Position numbers and translations under genes: made by a program
Notes under the pieces: generated by a model
What the model was told of the DNA's origin: nothing
Databases searched by the model: none
The model's input: the letters and a program-made list of their open reading frames with translations, nothing else
NCBI GenBank assembly: GCA_022739095.1
Contig: JAIJEI010000003.1
Span: 1-41,273, forward strand
DNA length: 41,273 nt
Origin: Bifidobacterium sp.
Lineage (GTDB): Bacteria > Actinomycetota > Actinomycetes > Actinomycetales > Bifidobacteriaceae
Reading direction: 5' to 3'
Part shown: piece after piece, positions 18,619 to 26,639 of the stretch
Numbering within the stretch: position 1 is the first letter of the stretch
Layout: the number at the start of each line of letters is the position of its first letter

Positions 18619-19114
18619 ATGGCCGCCAACCGCAGCGTGGCCGCAGACCCCGATAAGGTGGCCAATGTCTGGCATTTGGCGACTGCGGAACCTGAGCGCC
18701 TAGAAACCAACGCGGTAGGCAAAGAGGTGAGTGACTTCCTCGATCCGCCAGACACGTCGCAGATTCACGGCGTTGCGTGCCATGCTGATTGGTGGTTCGC
18801 GGCGCGAGCAGGTGCTGTTCGCCGGCGTTATGAAGGAGCTACTCGCGCCCATCAACAATCCGCGATATGTCATCATCGGCAAGGAATGGGGCGTGCGCAC
18901 GTACGGTGTAAGCTTCCCATTCCCGTCCATATTTGCCCGCCGCCAGCAGGACGCCGAAATACTGCGCCGGCAGTTGGACCGCTGCCTGACGCATTGCACC
19001 ATGGTATACACCCGCACTGAGGAAGGCCGGCGTACGCTACTTCGTTGCCAAACGCGTTCTTTCCTCAACCGTGACGAACAACTGCCGCGCATACTGACCA
19101 CAACATCGGAGTGA
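18619..19114 (+). pseudogene. Remnant of a DEAD/DEAH-box helicase-like gene (C-terminal pieces)
   Basis: Two protein-like segments lie in different frames. The first (18655-18775) reads VANVWHLATAEPERL and then a DPPDTSQIH segment. The second (about 18780-19110) reads ELLAPINNPRYVIIGKEWG, MVYTRTEEGRRTLL and FLNRDEQLPRIL. In my recollection of large actinobacterial DEAD/DEAH-box helicase proteins, similar sequences occur in this order near the C-terminus but separated by over 100 residues. The frame change and missing middle therefore suggest an internal deletion in an already truncated gene. The assignment is from memory and should be treated as tentative. Confidence 0.5.
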
Positions 19115-19156
19115 TAGATCGTTGCATGCATAGCCGAGACCACTCCGGTAGAGGAG

Positions 19157-19300
19157 ATGCCGTTGGGCATGTTCACCGCATGGCTCAGCGTGTTCCTCGC
19201 CGTCGTGTTGTATACGATCACGTTTGCCGGCCCATTCGTGCTGGTACGCCGTCTTCGTTCCCGCGCCAGAGCCCATCGACCTGCCCGGCATGCCCGTTAA
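19157..19300 (+). CDS. Small putative membrane protein
   Basis: A 47-residue open frame, MPLGMFTAWLSVFLAVVLYT onward, with one clear hydrophobic helix (residues 6-31) followed by a strongly basic tail (VRRLRSRARAHRPARHAR). This is the positive-inside pattern of a single-pass protein. GAGGAG at 19151-19156 abuts this ATG but is well placed for the in-frame ATG at 19169. It overlaps no other real gene and lies in decayed sequence, so it may be a genuine small protein or the tail of a lost gene. Confidence 0.4.
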   Translation: MPLGMFTAWLSVFLAVVLYTITFAGPFVLVRRLRSRARAHRPARHAR

Positions 19301-19557
19301 CCGATACTTCTCATTGTTCGTCTATCGAGCAAGGTGGCACGTACGCTACTTGGTATAGGGGAGAGTTTCTCGCTGTCTGTGGTGGAAAATCCGAGTTTTA
19401 TTATCTGAGTCAGTGCTTTGGGTTTGCGTTTTGGGCTCGATTTACTATTGGACGGCGATATCCGGGGCGGGCGGCTAGCTGTTGGGGTTCTTGTCGCGGC
19501 TGTAGATGTGTGTTCGGTCTATCGGTGATGCTTGTCCTGTTCGTGGACCGGGCGAAG

Positions 19558-19605
19558 TGCGGGACGACGCGCGGATTTCGCGGTTTTTCGTCTGCCGTCC
19601 CGCAG
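19558..19605 (+). repeat. Palindromic repeat, copy 1
   Basis: About 48 bases that begin TGCGGGACG and end CGTCCCGCA, so the element can fold on itself. Its interior GCGCGGATTTCGCGGTTTTT is also found, inverted, in the second copy at 19725-19773. Confidence 0.6.
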
Positions 19606-19724
19606 AGAGCCCGGGGGATGATTATGGTCCGTAACGGGGATTGGCGTGATTGCGCGGTTCTGGCGGTTGATAGTGTGGAACACCACGAACGTCAAACGAT
19701 TGATTTCTCTACCATCCCACGTTC

Positions 19725-19773
19725 CTGCGGGACGCCGCGCGGAAACCGGCCAAATCCGCGTGCCGTCCCACAG
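19725..19773 (-). repeat. Palindromic repeat, copy 2 (inverted)
   Basis: Its reverse complement aligns end to end with copy 1 with a few changes, including CACGCGGATTT against CGCGCGGATTT. The two copies, about 120 bases apart, form a larger inverted repeat. Each copy also has self-complementary ends (CTGCGGGACG and CGTCCCACAG). Confidence 0.6.
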
Positions 19774-19894
19774 GCATGAGGCTGTATTCGGCCGGCCACT
19801 GTCCATGGCGGACGGACGAACAGACCCCACTGGCCATCGTCTGCGCTTCTGCAGCGCTCACCCCGGCCTTCCACGGAAATCATGACAGCATGAA

Positions 19895-20024
19895 GGTGAC
19901 GAATGGCCTGGCTTGCCTGTGGACGCCGATCAATGTGTGCGACAATGATTCGCGGTACATGGCCCCTGGCGCTGGAGTCGCAGATGCTGCTTGTGTGGCA
20001 CAGGAGCTGTGCTGGTACGTGTGA
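19895..20024 (+). pseudogene. Decayed 3' fragment of the 29435 gene family (copy A)
   Basis: The DNA matches the last part of the gene at 29435: GLACLWTPINV here against GLAYLWTPISV there, and VAQELCWYV against VAQELCRYV at the stop. Between these the frame is disturbed (VADAACVAQ in place of LESQMLPVAQ), although the DNA still reads CTGGAGTCGCAGATGCTGC. Similarity continues about 60 bases beyond the stop (tccgtactgctgactgtatg here, a near match at 29967 there). No 5' part of the gene is present. This is a decayed partial duplicate. Confidence 0.7.
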
Positions 20025-20095
20025 TAGCCGGCTTGTTGTCCGTACTGCTGACTGTATGGTTGCCTTACGAAGCGGTTTTTGATGAGAGAAGGTTG

Positions 20096-20983
20096 ATGAT
20101 GTGGGATCGTGTGGATGCTGTTGCCGGTGCGGTTGTTCGTCGGCAGTTGGATTGGCCGTGGTGCATGCTGGAGGCCGTGGTGTTCGTCGGCGTGCTGTGG
20201 CTGCTGAATGCTGATAAATCTGGTTTTCCTTTCTGGGTGGGTAGGGTTTTCCGGTACGGCATTGTTGTCTGGTGCGTGTTCGTGGTGGCTGGTTCGTTGC
20301 TCGGCTGGCGTATGGTCCGTGTCAGGCAGCGCATGTGGCCGACGTGGCGGTATTGGTATCGCAACGGCGTCATCGCGTCGTTCATGGTGGCGTGCGTTTG
20401 CATTGCGATGATGTGTTGGGCTTTTTCCGTGGTTTCGGGGTTCCTGTGCTGGTTGAGATCCGTTATGAGCCGGCTCCCGGAGTTTCTTCGGTCACGTATT
20501 CGGTCCATGCGCGTGATTGGCAGGCCAAACGGACCGTCGATGCTGGAAGCACGGTGGTGCTTCGTGGCGAAGCCGTGCGTAATATGCGGGTGAACAGGTT
20601 CTACAGCAAGGGACCGTGGCTGACGTTCACGCTGAATGTGTATGACAATAATGGCTTTTTGAGTAATTACGCCATGCGGTATATGCAGGTGGTGGTGTTG
20701 CCTGTGCCGGCTCGTTCGCAGGGGGTATGCGTGGTGCTCGGTAAGCGATTTGTTGGGGCATGCGGTTCGGCCACAGTTGGTGGGGCCGCCGCAGAATGTG
20801 TTGCAGGTATTGTCCGCTCATCCGTTGCGCCCCAATGTGATTGTTGCTTCGGGGCGGGCGTATCTGTGGGTGTCCCTGTGCGATAGGTGGAATATCTACG
20901 ACCGTTTCATGAACCCCGGTTTGGAGTCGCAGATGCTACCGGTGGCGCAGGAGTTGTGCGGTTTTCTTGCCGGCCGCGTGTGA
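20096..20983 (+). pseudogene. Membrane-anchored paralogue of the 29435 protein, broken by two opposite frame slips (copy B)
   Basis: Read with two single-base corrections, this is a 295-residue protein. The first frame gives the N-terminus from ATG 20096/20099 (AGAAGG upstream at 20087) with three hydrophobic segments (about residues 25-40, 55-75 and 95-120). At a T5 (20422-20426) or G4 (20437-20440) run, sense moves to another frame (VPVLVEIRYEPAPG, then FYSKGPWLTFTLNVYDNN). At G5 (20721-20725) it returns to the first frame (VIVASGRAYLWVSL, LESQMLPVAQELC) to the stop at 20983. The FYSKGPW and LESQMLPVAQELC segments match the intact gene at 29435, which has G4 at the equivalent second site. 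Unaided translation stops at 20593. It may be a pseudogene, a phase-variable gene or contain sequence errors. Function unknown. Confidence 0.7.
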
Positions 20984-21025
20984 TGTGTATTGCGTACGCG
21001 GCGATGCTGGTCGTATGGTGGTGTC

Positions 21026-21613
21026 ATGCCGTTCTTTGAGAGGTCGTCAGGGCCCACGCGTCATATTTTCAAGTATGGTCCGTCTCGTATTTATTGTTAC
21101 GATCGGCCGGATTCGCTGTTGATGCCGGTGGGTGCCCGGCGCACGTACAGGTCATTGCTGAAGTGGGAGCGGAAGTTGCCCTGTGCCACGCCGTTGGATG
21201 GGATCGCGCGTGATCTGGGTGCTTTCTGGCTGTTGGACCAGTGGTTCACGGTCGGTCTGCATGGGTGGGCCGAATCGATGATCAGCTCCAGCATATCGGA
21301 TCGCAATCGTACGTTCTGCCAGTCCGTGTTCCGTGCGTCCGATGCCGCGAACCCCAAGTATGTGCCGTTATTGCAGGAACATCGCGATATGCTGTTCGAC
21401 CGGGTGCGCGGTGGTGTGGCGGGGTTGGATCCGTCTGCGATGGATTATGTCGGGTTTCGCGCGGCCCGTTGCCGTGCGGGGCTTGCGGATTGGCTGTTCG
21501 GCCCGGATCGGGGGATACTGCTCAATGATGTTCCGGGCACTGGCGCGTGGAACACGGACCCGTTCCCGCCTGATGGCTGGCGCGAGCAGCTGGGCTGGAC
21601 GCCGCCGGTTTAG
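21026..21613 (+). CDS. Hypothetical protein of the secretion island
   Basis: A 195-residue soluble protein I do not recognise. It is rich in aromatic residues and arginine, with several tryptophans (FWLLDQWF, LHGWAESM, GWREQLGW), has no signal peptide or membrane helix, and starts MPFFERSSGPTRHIFKYGP. ATG 21026 is the likely start although no strong ribosome binding site is visible. It follows copy B after 42 bases and precedes the WXG100 genes, in the same direction and with the same G/T-rich codon style as neighbouring island genes. It could be an effector, immunity or chaperone protein, but nothing in the sequence decides this. Confidence 0.6.
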   Translation: MPFFERSSGPTRHIFKYGPSRIYCYDRPDSLLMPVGARRTYRSLLKWERKLPCATPLDGIARDLGAFWLLDQWFTVGLHGWAESMISSSISDRNRTFCQSVFRASDAANPKYVPLLQEHRDMLFDRVRGGVAGLDPSAMDYVGFRAARCRAGLADWLFGPDRGILLNDVPGTGAWNTDPFPPDGWREQLGWTPPV

Positions 21614-21862
21614 TATGCCGCACGCCATCTGTACAGTCTGTACGGCATCGTTGGGGGCCTCGTCATGTCCGGTCCGGTATCTGGTTTGCCGGGCCTGGGC
21701 ATCTGCTGCTCGTCCTTGTTCCCTTTCTTGACAATGACAGGGGCTTTGGCTGAACAGAATGTGGGAGTATGCTTAGTTTCTTGTAGGGGGTTCTTTTATT
21801 GAAGCTCCTCGGCGTAATTGACCAATGACGGCGTGAGCCGGGAAGAGTTAAGGAGATGGGCC
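21614..21862 (+). promoter_or_regulatory. Upstream region of the WXG100 operon
   Basis: This 249-base gap precedes the first WXG100 gene. TTGACA at 21728-21733 matches a consensus -35 box; a -10 box at the expected distance is poor (TGAACA at 21751). The ribosome binding site AAGGAG sits at 21850-21855. I see no terminator for the preceding gene. Confidence 0.3.
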
Positions 21863-22174
21863 ATGGCAGAACATATTTCCGCTGAAGCCGGCGCGCTTGC
21901 GAAGGGCCAGCAGGCCGTTGCGGAGGCGAGGCAGGGCATCCAGCAGGAGATCACCAGGGTTCGTGGCGAGATCGAGCAGATGGGATCGTACTGGTCCGGT
22001 GACGCGGCGACCGCTTTCACCCGCATGGTGAATGCTTGGGATGAGAAGACTTCCAGCATCAACAACCAGCTGAACCAGCTGGAGCAGTCCCTGCGGTCCA
22101 CGGAGCAGGAGCAGGAGCGTTACGAGCAGGAGACCCAGCAGTCCACCTCGAAGATCGCCAGCATGCTGAGCTGA
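21863..22174 (+). CDS. WXG100-family ESX secretion protein
   Basis: A 103-residue all-helical protein of the ESAT-6/CFP-10 superfamily, small substrates of type VII secretion that fold as helix-turn-helix dimers. The turn motif is SYWSGDAA, with W44-S45-G46 as the WXG. The C-terminal helix is Glu/Gln-rich (QEQERYEQETQQS); it carries Tyr87 but does not give an exact YxxxD/E signal. ATG 21863 has AAGGAG seven bases upstream and gives the usual family length; an upstream TTG frame would add 15 residues. The next gene is a second WXG100 protein, so the two may form a heterodimer exported by the EccC motor encoded at 32798. Confidence 0.9.
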   Translation: MAEHISAEAGALAKGQQAVAEARQGIQQEITRVRGEIEQMGSYWSGDAATAFTRMVNAWDEKTSSINNQLNQLEQSLRSTEQEQERYEQETQQSTSKIASMLS

Positions 22175-22224
22175 TTGGTTCGGGGAAACAAGTATCAGGC
22201 AGATAAGGAAAGCAAGGAAATATT

Positions 22225-22518
22225 ATGGCTATTGGTTCTTTTGCCGTGAATCCGGCTCAGGTGCAGGCCCTGTCCGAGAGCATTCGTAATGGTGCTAACG
22301 GCATTCAGCAGAAGCTGGATGATCTGGACGCCAAGGTCAGCCAGCTGAAGCGGAACTGGGATGGTTCCGCGCAGCAGGCGTATGCTCAGGCGCAGAGCAA
22401 GTGGAACGCCGATTTGAACGATGTGCGCAACATTCTTGCGCAGATCGCTTCGGCCACTGCTGAGATTTCGAGTGGCTACACCGCCAGCGACCGCAAGGCC
22501 GCCGGTTTCTTCGGCTGA
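22225..22518 (+). CDS. WXG100-family ESX secretion protein with YxxxD signal
   Basis: A 97-residue WXG100 protein. The WXG motif is W45-D46-G47 in KRNWDGSAQQAY, and the C-terminus carries Y85-TAS-D89, an exact YxxxD export signal as recognised by type VII secretion systems. AAGGAAA precedes ATG 22225. It lies 50 bases after the other WXG100 gene, and the pair is arranged like esxA/esxB partners, in which one member carries the export signal. Secretion through the EccBCD machinery of this locus is inferred. Confidence 0.92.
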   Translation: MAIGSFAVNPAQVQALSESIRNGANGIQQKLDDLDAKVSQLKRNWDGSAQQAYAQAQSKWNADLNDVRNILAQIASATAEISSGYTASDRKAAGFFG

Positions 22519-22631
22519 TTGAGCCGATTCTTTGATGTGCTGTGTTTGCCGTTCCATTGCGGTGTTGGTGTGGGACGGCAAACGCGTGTATATGCGGTGA
22601 ATGCGTTGATGTGAGTGGACGGGGGAGAACC

Positions 22632-22970
22632 ATGGCGGAAGAGATTCGTTACGATGCCGATGAGGCCAATCGACTGGCGGCACGCTTGGAAACAGCATCG
22701 GAGTCAGTCAACGATTCCGCGAGTGAGACTTATGGCGTGAAGGTGACTGGAGGATGGAAAGATCCACACACCAAGCGAATCAATGAGGCATTGGCCCGCA
22801 GCGTCGCAGTAATTCGTGAAGACCGGACGCGCTATTCGCAGAATATGGCTGACTATGGTAAGCGTTTGGCGGATGCTACTGCCCATACCTCGAGATTCGA
22901 AGAAAGCATTCAGACTCAATTGCAAAACAAGCAAAATGAGATTGAGTCATTTGAAGTACATGAGATTTAA
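22632..22970 (+). CDS. WXG-like small helical protein
   Basis: A 112-residue acidic, helical protein. It resembles the WXG100 fold in size and pattern, with a Trp in the expected turn (GGWKD, W42) but WKD in place of WXG. A long charged helix follows (ATAHTSRFEESIQTQLQNKQ). ATG 22632 has GGGGGAGAA upstream. It stands between the second WXG100 gene and a subtilase. It is probably a diverged ESX substrate or partner of the large proteins downstream; no YxxxD/E is obvious. Base composition in its second half is more AT-rich than in the two WXG100 genes. Confidence 0.65.
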   Translation: MAEEIRYDADEANRLAARLETASESVNDSASETYGVKVTGGWKDPHTKRINEALARSVAVIREDRTRYSQNMADYGKRLADATAHTSRFEESIQTQLQNKQNEIESFEVHEI

Positions 22971-23018
22971 ATAGTTGCTGTTATCTTGACGTTGTGCAGC
23001 GCTGCGAAAAGAGGAGTA

Positions 23019-24965
23019 ATGACCACAGATAGACCTGTCTTCTCCGTGTGTTCGGGGGTGTTGGCGGCTTCTTTGTTGTTGGTGTTGTCGCCGTCCGCGT
23101 ATGCGGATGATATGGGTGGCTTGTGGCCGGTGAAGGACAGTGCGGTTGTCTCGGCGCATGAGGCTGGTCTGGATGGTTCGGGTGTGAAGGTCGGCATGTA
23201 TGACTTCCAGGTTGTTTCGGATTATCCGGGGTTGTCGGACGCGAAGGTGAAGTATCAGGTCGGTTCGTTCGTCGATGTAGAGAATGATGGACCGGCCAAG
23301 TGTGTGTTGGATGATGGTGATTTGCAGGCGGCCGTCACGTCCAAGGAGAGTGGTGGTTATTCGTCGCACGGCACGGCCATGCTCACGTGGCTGGTGGGCA
23401 ATGGCAAGAGTTGGGATGGGAGCCAGGGGATAACGGGTCTGGTGCCGAAGGCTGATGTTCTGTTCATCACTGGTGGGCGTGGCAACGTGCTTGAATCGAA
23501 TGACCCATGCCAGGGGATGGTCGGGCAGAATGCCGATAAGGATATCGATGCCATGGTCGATTGGGGCGCGCGTGTCATCAACATGTCGAACATCGGTGCT
23601 GTGGGCGATTATGGTTATGATGGGATGCTTGATGCGTTGCGTCATGGCGTGATTATCGTGTCGGGCCGTTCGAACGACAAGGAGACGGATGCCCTTGTCA
23701 ATGGCAGTAGCACGGATGTGATGACCGGCGACCCTCGGTTCTGGAATTCGTTTCCCGGTGTGATCCGTAACAACGAGGTCGGTCCTGATGGGCAGATCGC
23801 CGGCATTTCGGATGTTGCTGATGCGAACGTGAACATTCTTTCCCCGGGTGATCAGGTGCTTCGTCCGTCCGATAATTCGACACACATTTCGGTGGATACG
23901 GGTGGTACGTCGACTGGTTCGGCTGTGTTGTCTGGGTATTTGGCGTTGGCTGTGCAGAAGTGGCCTGATGCGACGGGTAATCAGATTCTGCAGTCTTTGG
24001 TGCGTAACACGAAGGGCAATGGGTCGGGTGAGGCGAAGCTGGATCCGGGGCATAAGAGGGGTTATGGCCAGGTGGATGTTGCCAGGCTCCTGACGGTGGA
24101 TCCGACGCAGTATCCGGATGTGAATCCGATTTTGGAGGCGCAGGTGACCGCGGCGTCGAAGCTGTCGGATGATCGTGCGAAGTGGTATGCGCAGGATTGC
24201 TCTAAGAACCCCGACGGCGTCGGCGACCTGCTCGACGCCGACTCGTATCCCGTTCCTTGCCAGGCCGGTGAGATCGGCAGGGAGTATGAGCGTCAGAAAA
24301 CCGCGTGGAAGAAGGTGGAGCAGTGCAGGTCTGATGGCGGTTCGGATTGCATGAAGTATTCCGCCACGGCGACCGCGGACGAGACTGAAGGCAAGTCTGA
24401 CGGCAGGACCGTGCTGCCGGATACCGGTGACGGCAGGGACGGCGTGAAGTCGTCCGGTGTGCCGGTGTGGGTGTGGCTGGCCGTTGGCGGTGTGGGCGTC
24501 TTCGTTGTGGCTGGTGGCATCGTGCTTGCCGTGGTGTTGTCGAAGCGCGGAAAGCAGGGTCGTCGTCCGTTGCCGGATGCCGCTGCCGCTGGCCCGTCGC
24601 CGTATGCGGGTCCGCGTCAGCCTGTGCCGGGTATGGCGTATCCGAACCGACCGTATTCGCCGCAGTATGGCGGTCCCGGGTCCCGGCCTGTGCCGCAGTA
24701 CCAGGCTCCGGGCCCGGCTCAGGTGCCATCGCAGTACCGACGGAATGTCGGTCCGGTATCTCCTCGGTATGCTCAGCCTCAGCAGCAGGCGAATCCGGTT
24801 CCGCAGAATCCGGTTCAGCCGGCCCAACCCTATCCTCAGCCTCCCGCCAGTCAGGTTCCCAATGTCGCAGGCGGCTATGGTCAGGAACAGGGTTATTCCC
24901 CACAACAGTATCCGCCACAATCCGATGGTCGGAATAAGCCCGGCCAGGGCCGGCATGCACGGTAA
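23019..24965 (+). CDS. Membrane-anchored subtilisin-like protease (mycosin-like) with Pro/Gln-rich tail
   Basis: A 648-residue S8-family protease. Order: signal peptide (residues 1-29, cleavage after SPSAYA), subtilase domain (about 45-370) with probable triad D62 (VGMYDFQV), H117 (SSHGTAM) and S298 (GGTSTGSA), a spacer with four cysteines, one transmembrane helix (about 480-505, WVWLAVGGVGVFVVAGG) followed by SKRGKQGRR, and a cytoplasmic tail of about 140 residues rich in Pro, Gln and Tyr. That tail is not usual for mycosins, which end soon after the helix. YDF replaces the usual IDTG around the catalytic Asp, and the oxyanion Asn is not clear (SGRSND). It sits in the substrate block, away from the standard mycosin at 36780, so it may process particular substrates. 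GAGGAG precedes ATG 23019. Confidence 0.85.
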   Translation: MTTDRPVFSVCSGVLAASLLLVLSPSAYADDMGGLWPVKDSAVVSAHEAGLDGSGVKVGMYDFQVVSDYPGLSDAKVKYQVGSFVDVENDGPAKCVLDDGDLQAAVTSKESGGYSSHGTAMLTWLVGNGKSWDGSQGITGLVPKADVLFITGGRGNVLESNDPCQGMVGQNADKDIDAMVDWGARVINMSNIGAVGDYGYDGMLDALRHGVIIVSGRSNDKETDALVNGSSTDVMTGDPRFWNSFPGVIRNNEVGPDGQIAGISDVADANVNILSPGDQVLRPSDNSTHISVDTGGTSTGSAVLSGYLALAVQKWPDATGNQILQSLVRNTKGNGSGEAKLDPGHKRGYGQVDVARLLTVDPTQYPDVNPILEAQVTAASKLSDDRAKWYAQDCSKNPDGVGDLLDADSYPVPCQAGEIGREYERQKTAWKKVEQCRSDGGSDCMKYSATATADETEGKSDGRTVLPDTGDGRDGVKSSGVPVWVWLAVGGVGVFVVAGGIVLAVVLSKRGKQGRRPLPDAAAAGPSPYAGPRQPVPGMAYPNRPYSPQYGGPGSRPVPQYQAPGPAQVPSQYRRNVGPVSPRYAQPQQQANPVPQNPVQPAQPYPQPPASQVPNVAGGYGQEQGYSPQQYPPQSDGRNKPGQGRHAR

Positions 24966-25003
24966 ACCATAGAGAGAGTATTAGGAAGGGAAAGGAGACA
25001 TCG

Positions 25004-26608
25004 ATGTCTGACAAGGATAAAGACAAGAATGTTGTCGAGCAATTGCTTGATTCAGTGATAACAAGTTCTGATTCCAATATAGGTCCCATTGAGCAGCGTC
25101 TCAATGAAATTGCCAAGAGCCCGAACTGGGAGTTACAGGGAAAAATTCTGTCTGTTGATAATGCTGAACAAGCAGAACAAGCAGTGAAACATGTGGTTGA
25201 ACGTGTATCCGATACTGATGTTTTCTCTGGTCAAACTGCGCTTAGTGCAAAACAGCATGGAGAAGATCTGTTTGCCGTAAATTATGCGGATGGCCTATCC
25301 AGTCAAATTGAAGCGATGCAGAGCATCATTGATAACGCCAATGATGCTCTTGAGTATGTGAGGAAGCAAAGGGAGTCATTGCCGGGGAACCAGCTTGATG
25401 CTGTTTCATCTACTGCGATACGTATAGCAGATGTGGGTGCGACTGTTCTCTTGCCTTTTCCGCTTGCTGCTGGTAAAGCAACTATTCAGATTCTTACTGG
25501 TTGGACAGATCCGGTAGGAAAAATAAATGAACAGTTGCGCGCGAACAGGGAGAACAAAGCTCAGGAGCTACTTACTGATTTCTATAAGTACTTACGTCTT
25601 CATGCCACTAACGGTGCATATGAGGTAAAACCAGTAGTCTCCAAGCCGGGAGATGTTCAGGATATTGGTCCGACGGATGTTGATATTTGGGATCAGTCTG
25701 GTGTTGGTGGTCGTGTTCCTGGTCCTGGTACGTATTTGAGTGATGGTGCGTATGATCTCAATGGTGATGGTTTGCCGGATTATTACGATTACAACATGGA
25801 TGGCGTGCCGGACGTGTGGGTGGATTCCGATGGGGACGGCATTCCGGATGTCTATGATACGTATGATCCGAATGACGCGGCCCAGAACCGGAAGTATGCC
25901 GAGGCTTTTGACCAGATAAGCCGGAACCGCCGGACCAGTCCGTACAACAACGATCAGGGTGGCAATGGCTCTGGTGGCCAGGACGTCGATGATCGTCCGG
26001 GGTATGTGGTTCCTGATGATTCTCGTCGTCCCGCGCCTCCGAGCCCGGACTCGTACAATCCGTATGGTCCGTACGATCCCAACGACCCTTATGATCCCAA
26101 TAATCCGTACGATCCGTCGATTCCGATTCCGTCGCGCAAGCCCACCGATAACGACGTCGTTGACGTCGATTCCGATTTGGATCTGTCGCCGGTTCCGGTT
26201 GTGCCGAGGCCGACGGTGTCCGCTTCCGGTTTGGGTGGTTCCTCCGCGGGGCTGGGCGCTGGTGCGTCCCTTGGTGGCGTTGGCGGTGCCGGCGTCGGCA
26301 TCAGCGCGGGTGTGTCGGGTGGCTCGTTCTTCACGAACGCGCCGGTCCATGCGCAGGTGGTGCCGGGTGGCATCTCGGGCGCCACCGGCATGGCGGCCGG
26401 TCTGAAGTCCGCTGGTGCCGCTTCCGGGGCGGCGGCTTCCGCTGGCCGTCCGGGCATGATGGGTGCTCCGGGTGCCGCCGGTTCGAACCAGTCGAAGAAC
26501 AAGCGTCAGGGTTTGGGGTACATGGCTCCCAAGCTCGAGGATGATGACATCGCGATCAGGTCCGTGGGTGCCATGGCTGGCCATCGTGCCAGGCCGGCCG
26601 GCGACTGA
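25004..26608 (+). CDS. Large putative ESX substrate with calcium-binding-like and PYDPN repeats
   Basis: A 534-residue protein of unknown family. Residues 1-215 are helical, with no signal peptide and a hydrophobic stretch at about 145-165 (ADVGATVLLPFPLAAGKA). Residues 245-292 hold Asp-rich loops of the DxNxDGxPD kind (DLNGDGLPDYYDYNMDG, DSDGDGIPDVYD), as in thrombospondin type 3, dockerin or EF-hand-like calcium sites. Then come a PYDPND/PYDPNN repeat (about 352-372), a Gly/Ala/Ser-rich region and a basic-acidic C-terminus (NKRQGLGYMAPKLEDDD) that recalls the ends of some actinobacterial ESX-associated proteins. Lack of a signal peptide and the position between WXG100 genes and the ESX motor make type VII export a fair inference. 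DNA up to about 25660 is clearly more AT-rich than the rest of the gene. Confidence 0.7.
   Translation: MSDKDKDKNVVEQLLDSVITSSDSNIGPIEQRLNEIAKSPNWELQGKILSVDNAEQAEQAVKHVVERVSDTDVFSGQTALSAKQHGEDLFAVNYADGLSSQIEAMQSIIDNANDALEYVRKQRESLPGNQLDAVSSTAIRIADVGATVLLPFPLAAGKATIQILTGWTDPVGKINEQLRANRENKAQELLTDFYKYLRLHATNGAYEVKPVVSKPGDVQDIGPTDVDIWDQSGVGGRVPGPGTYLSDGAYDLNGDGLPDYYDYNMDGVPDVWVDSDGDGIPDVYDTYDPNDAAQNRKYAEAFDQISRNRRTSPYNNDQGGNGSGGQDVDDRPGYVVPDDSRRPAPPSPDSYNPYGPYDPNDPYDPNNPYDPSIPIPSRKPTDNDVVDVDSDLDLSPVPVVPRPTVSASGLGGSSAGLGAGASLGGVGGAGVGISAGVSGGSFFTNAPVHAQVVPGGISGATGMAAGLKSAGAASGAAASAGRPGMMGAPGAAGSNQSKNKRQGLGYMAPKLEDDDIAIRSVGAMAGHRARPAGD
26059..26119 (+). repeat. 18-base tandem repeat encoding PYDPNN
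   Basis: Three to four imperfect copies resembling CCGTACGATCCCAACGAC encode PYGPYDPNDPYDPNNPYDPS. The unit preserves frame and probably forms an extended Pro/Asp linker. Confidence 0.65.
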
Positions 26609-26639
26609 CGCCCGGATCAGCTAGGGGAAAGGAGCGCTC

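Larger units (their letters stand above)
19301..19894. other. Non-coding, decayed interval
   Basis: Apart from the inverted repeat pair (19558-19773) I see no convincing gene. The open frames here give Arg/Gly/Pro-rich translations without domains. It lies between a helicase remnant and a decayed paralogue. Confidence 0.5.

Noticed and set aside
19558..19773. Minimal CRISPR array of two palindromic repeats
   Set aside because: Only two copies, in opposite orientation, with about 120 bases between them and no cas genes nearby.
20272..20886. Independent gene in the middle frame of copy B
   Set aside because: Its first part is Arg/Val-rich nonsense over the membrane-helix region and its last 45 residues lose similarity after G5; only the central part is real and belongs to the frameshifted gene.
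22947..24956. Long minus-strand open frame opposite the second mycosin
   Set aside because: Arg/Ile/His-rich translation without domains; the plus strand encodes a signal peptide, a catalytic triad and a membrane helix.
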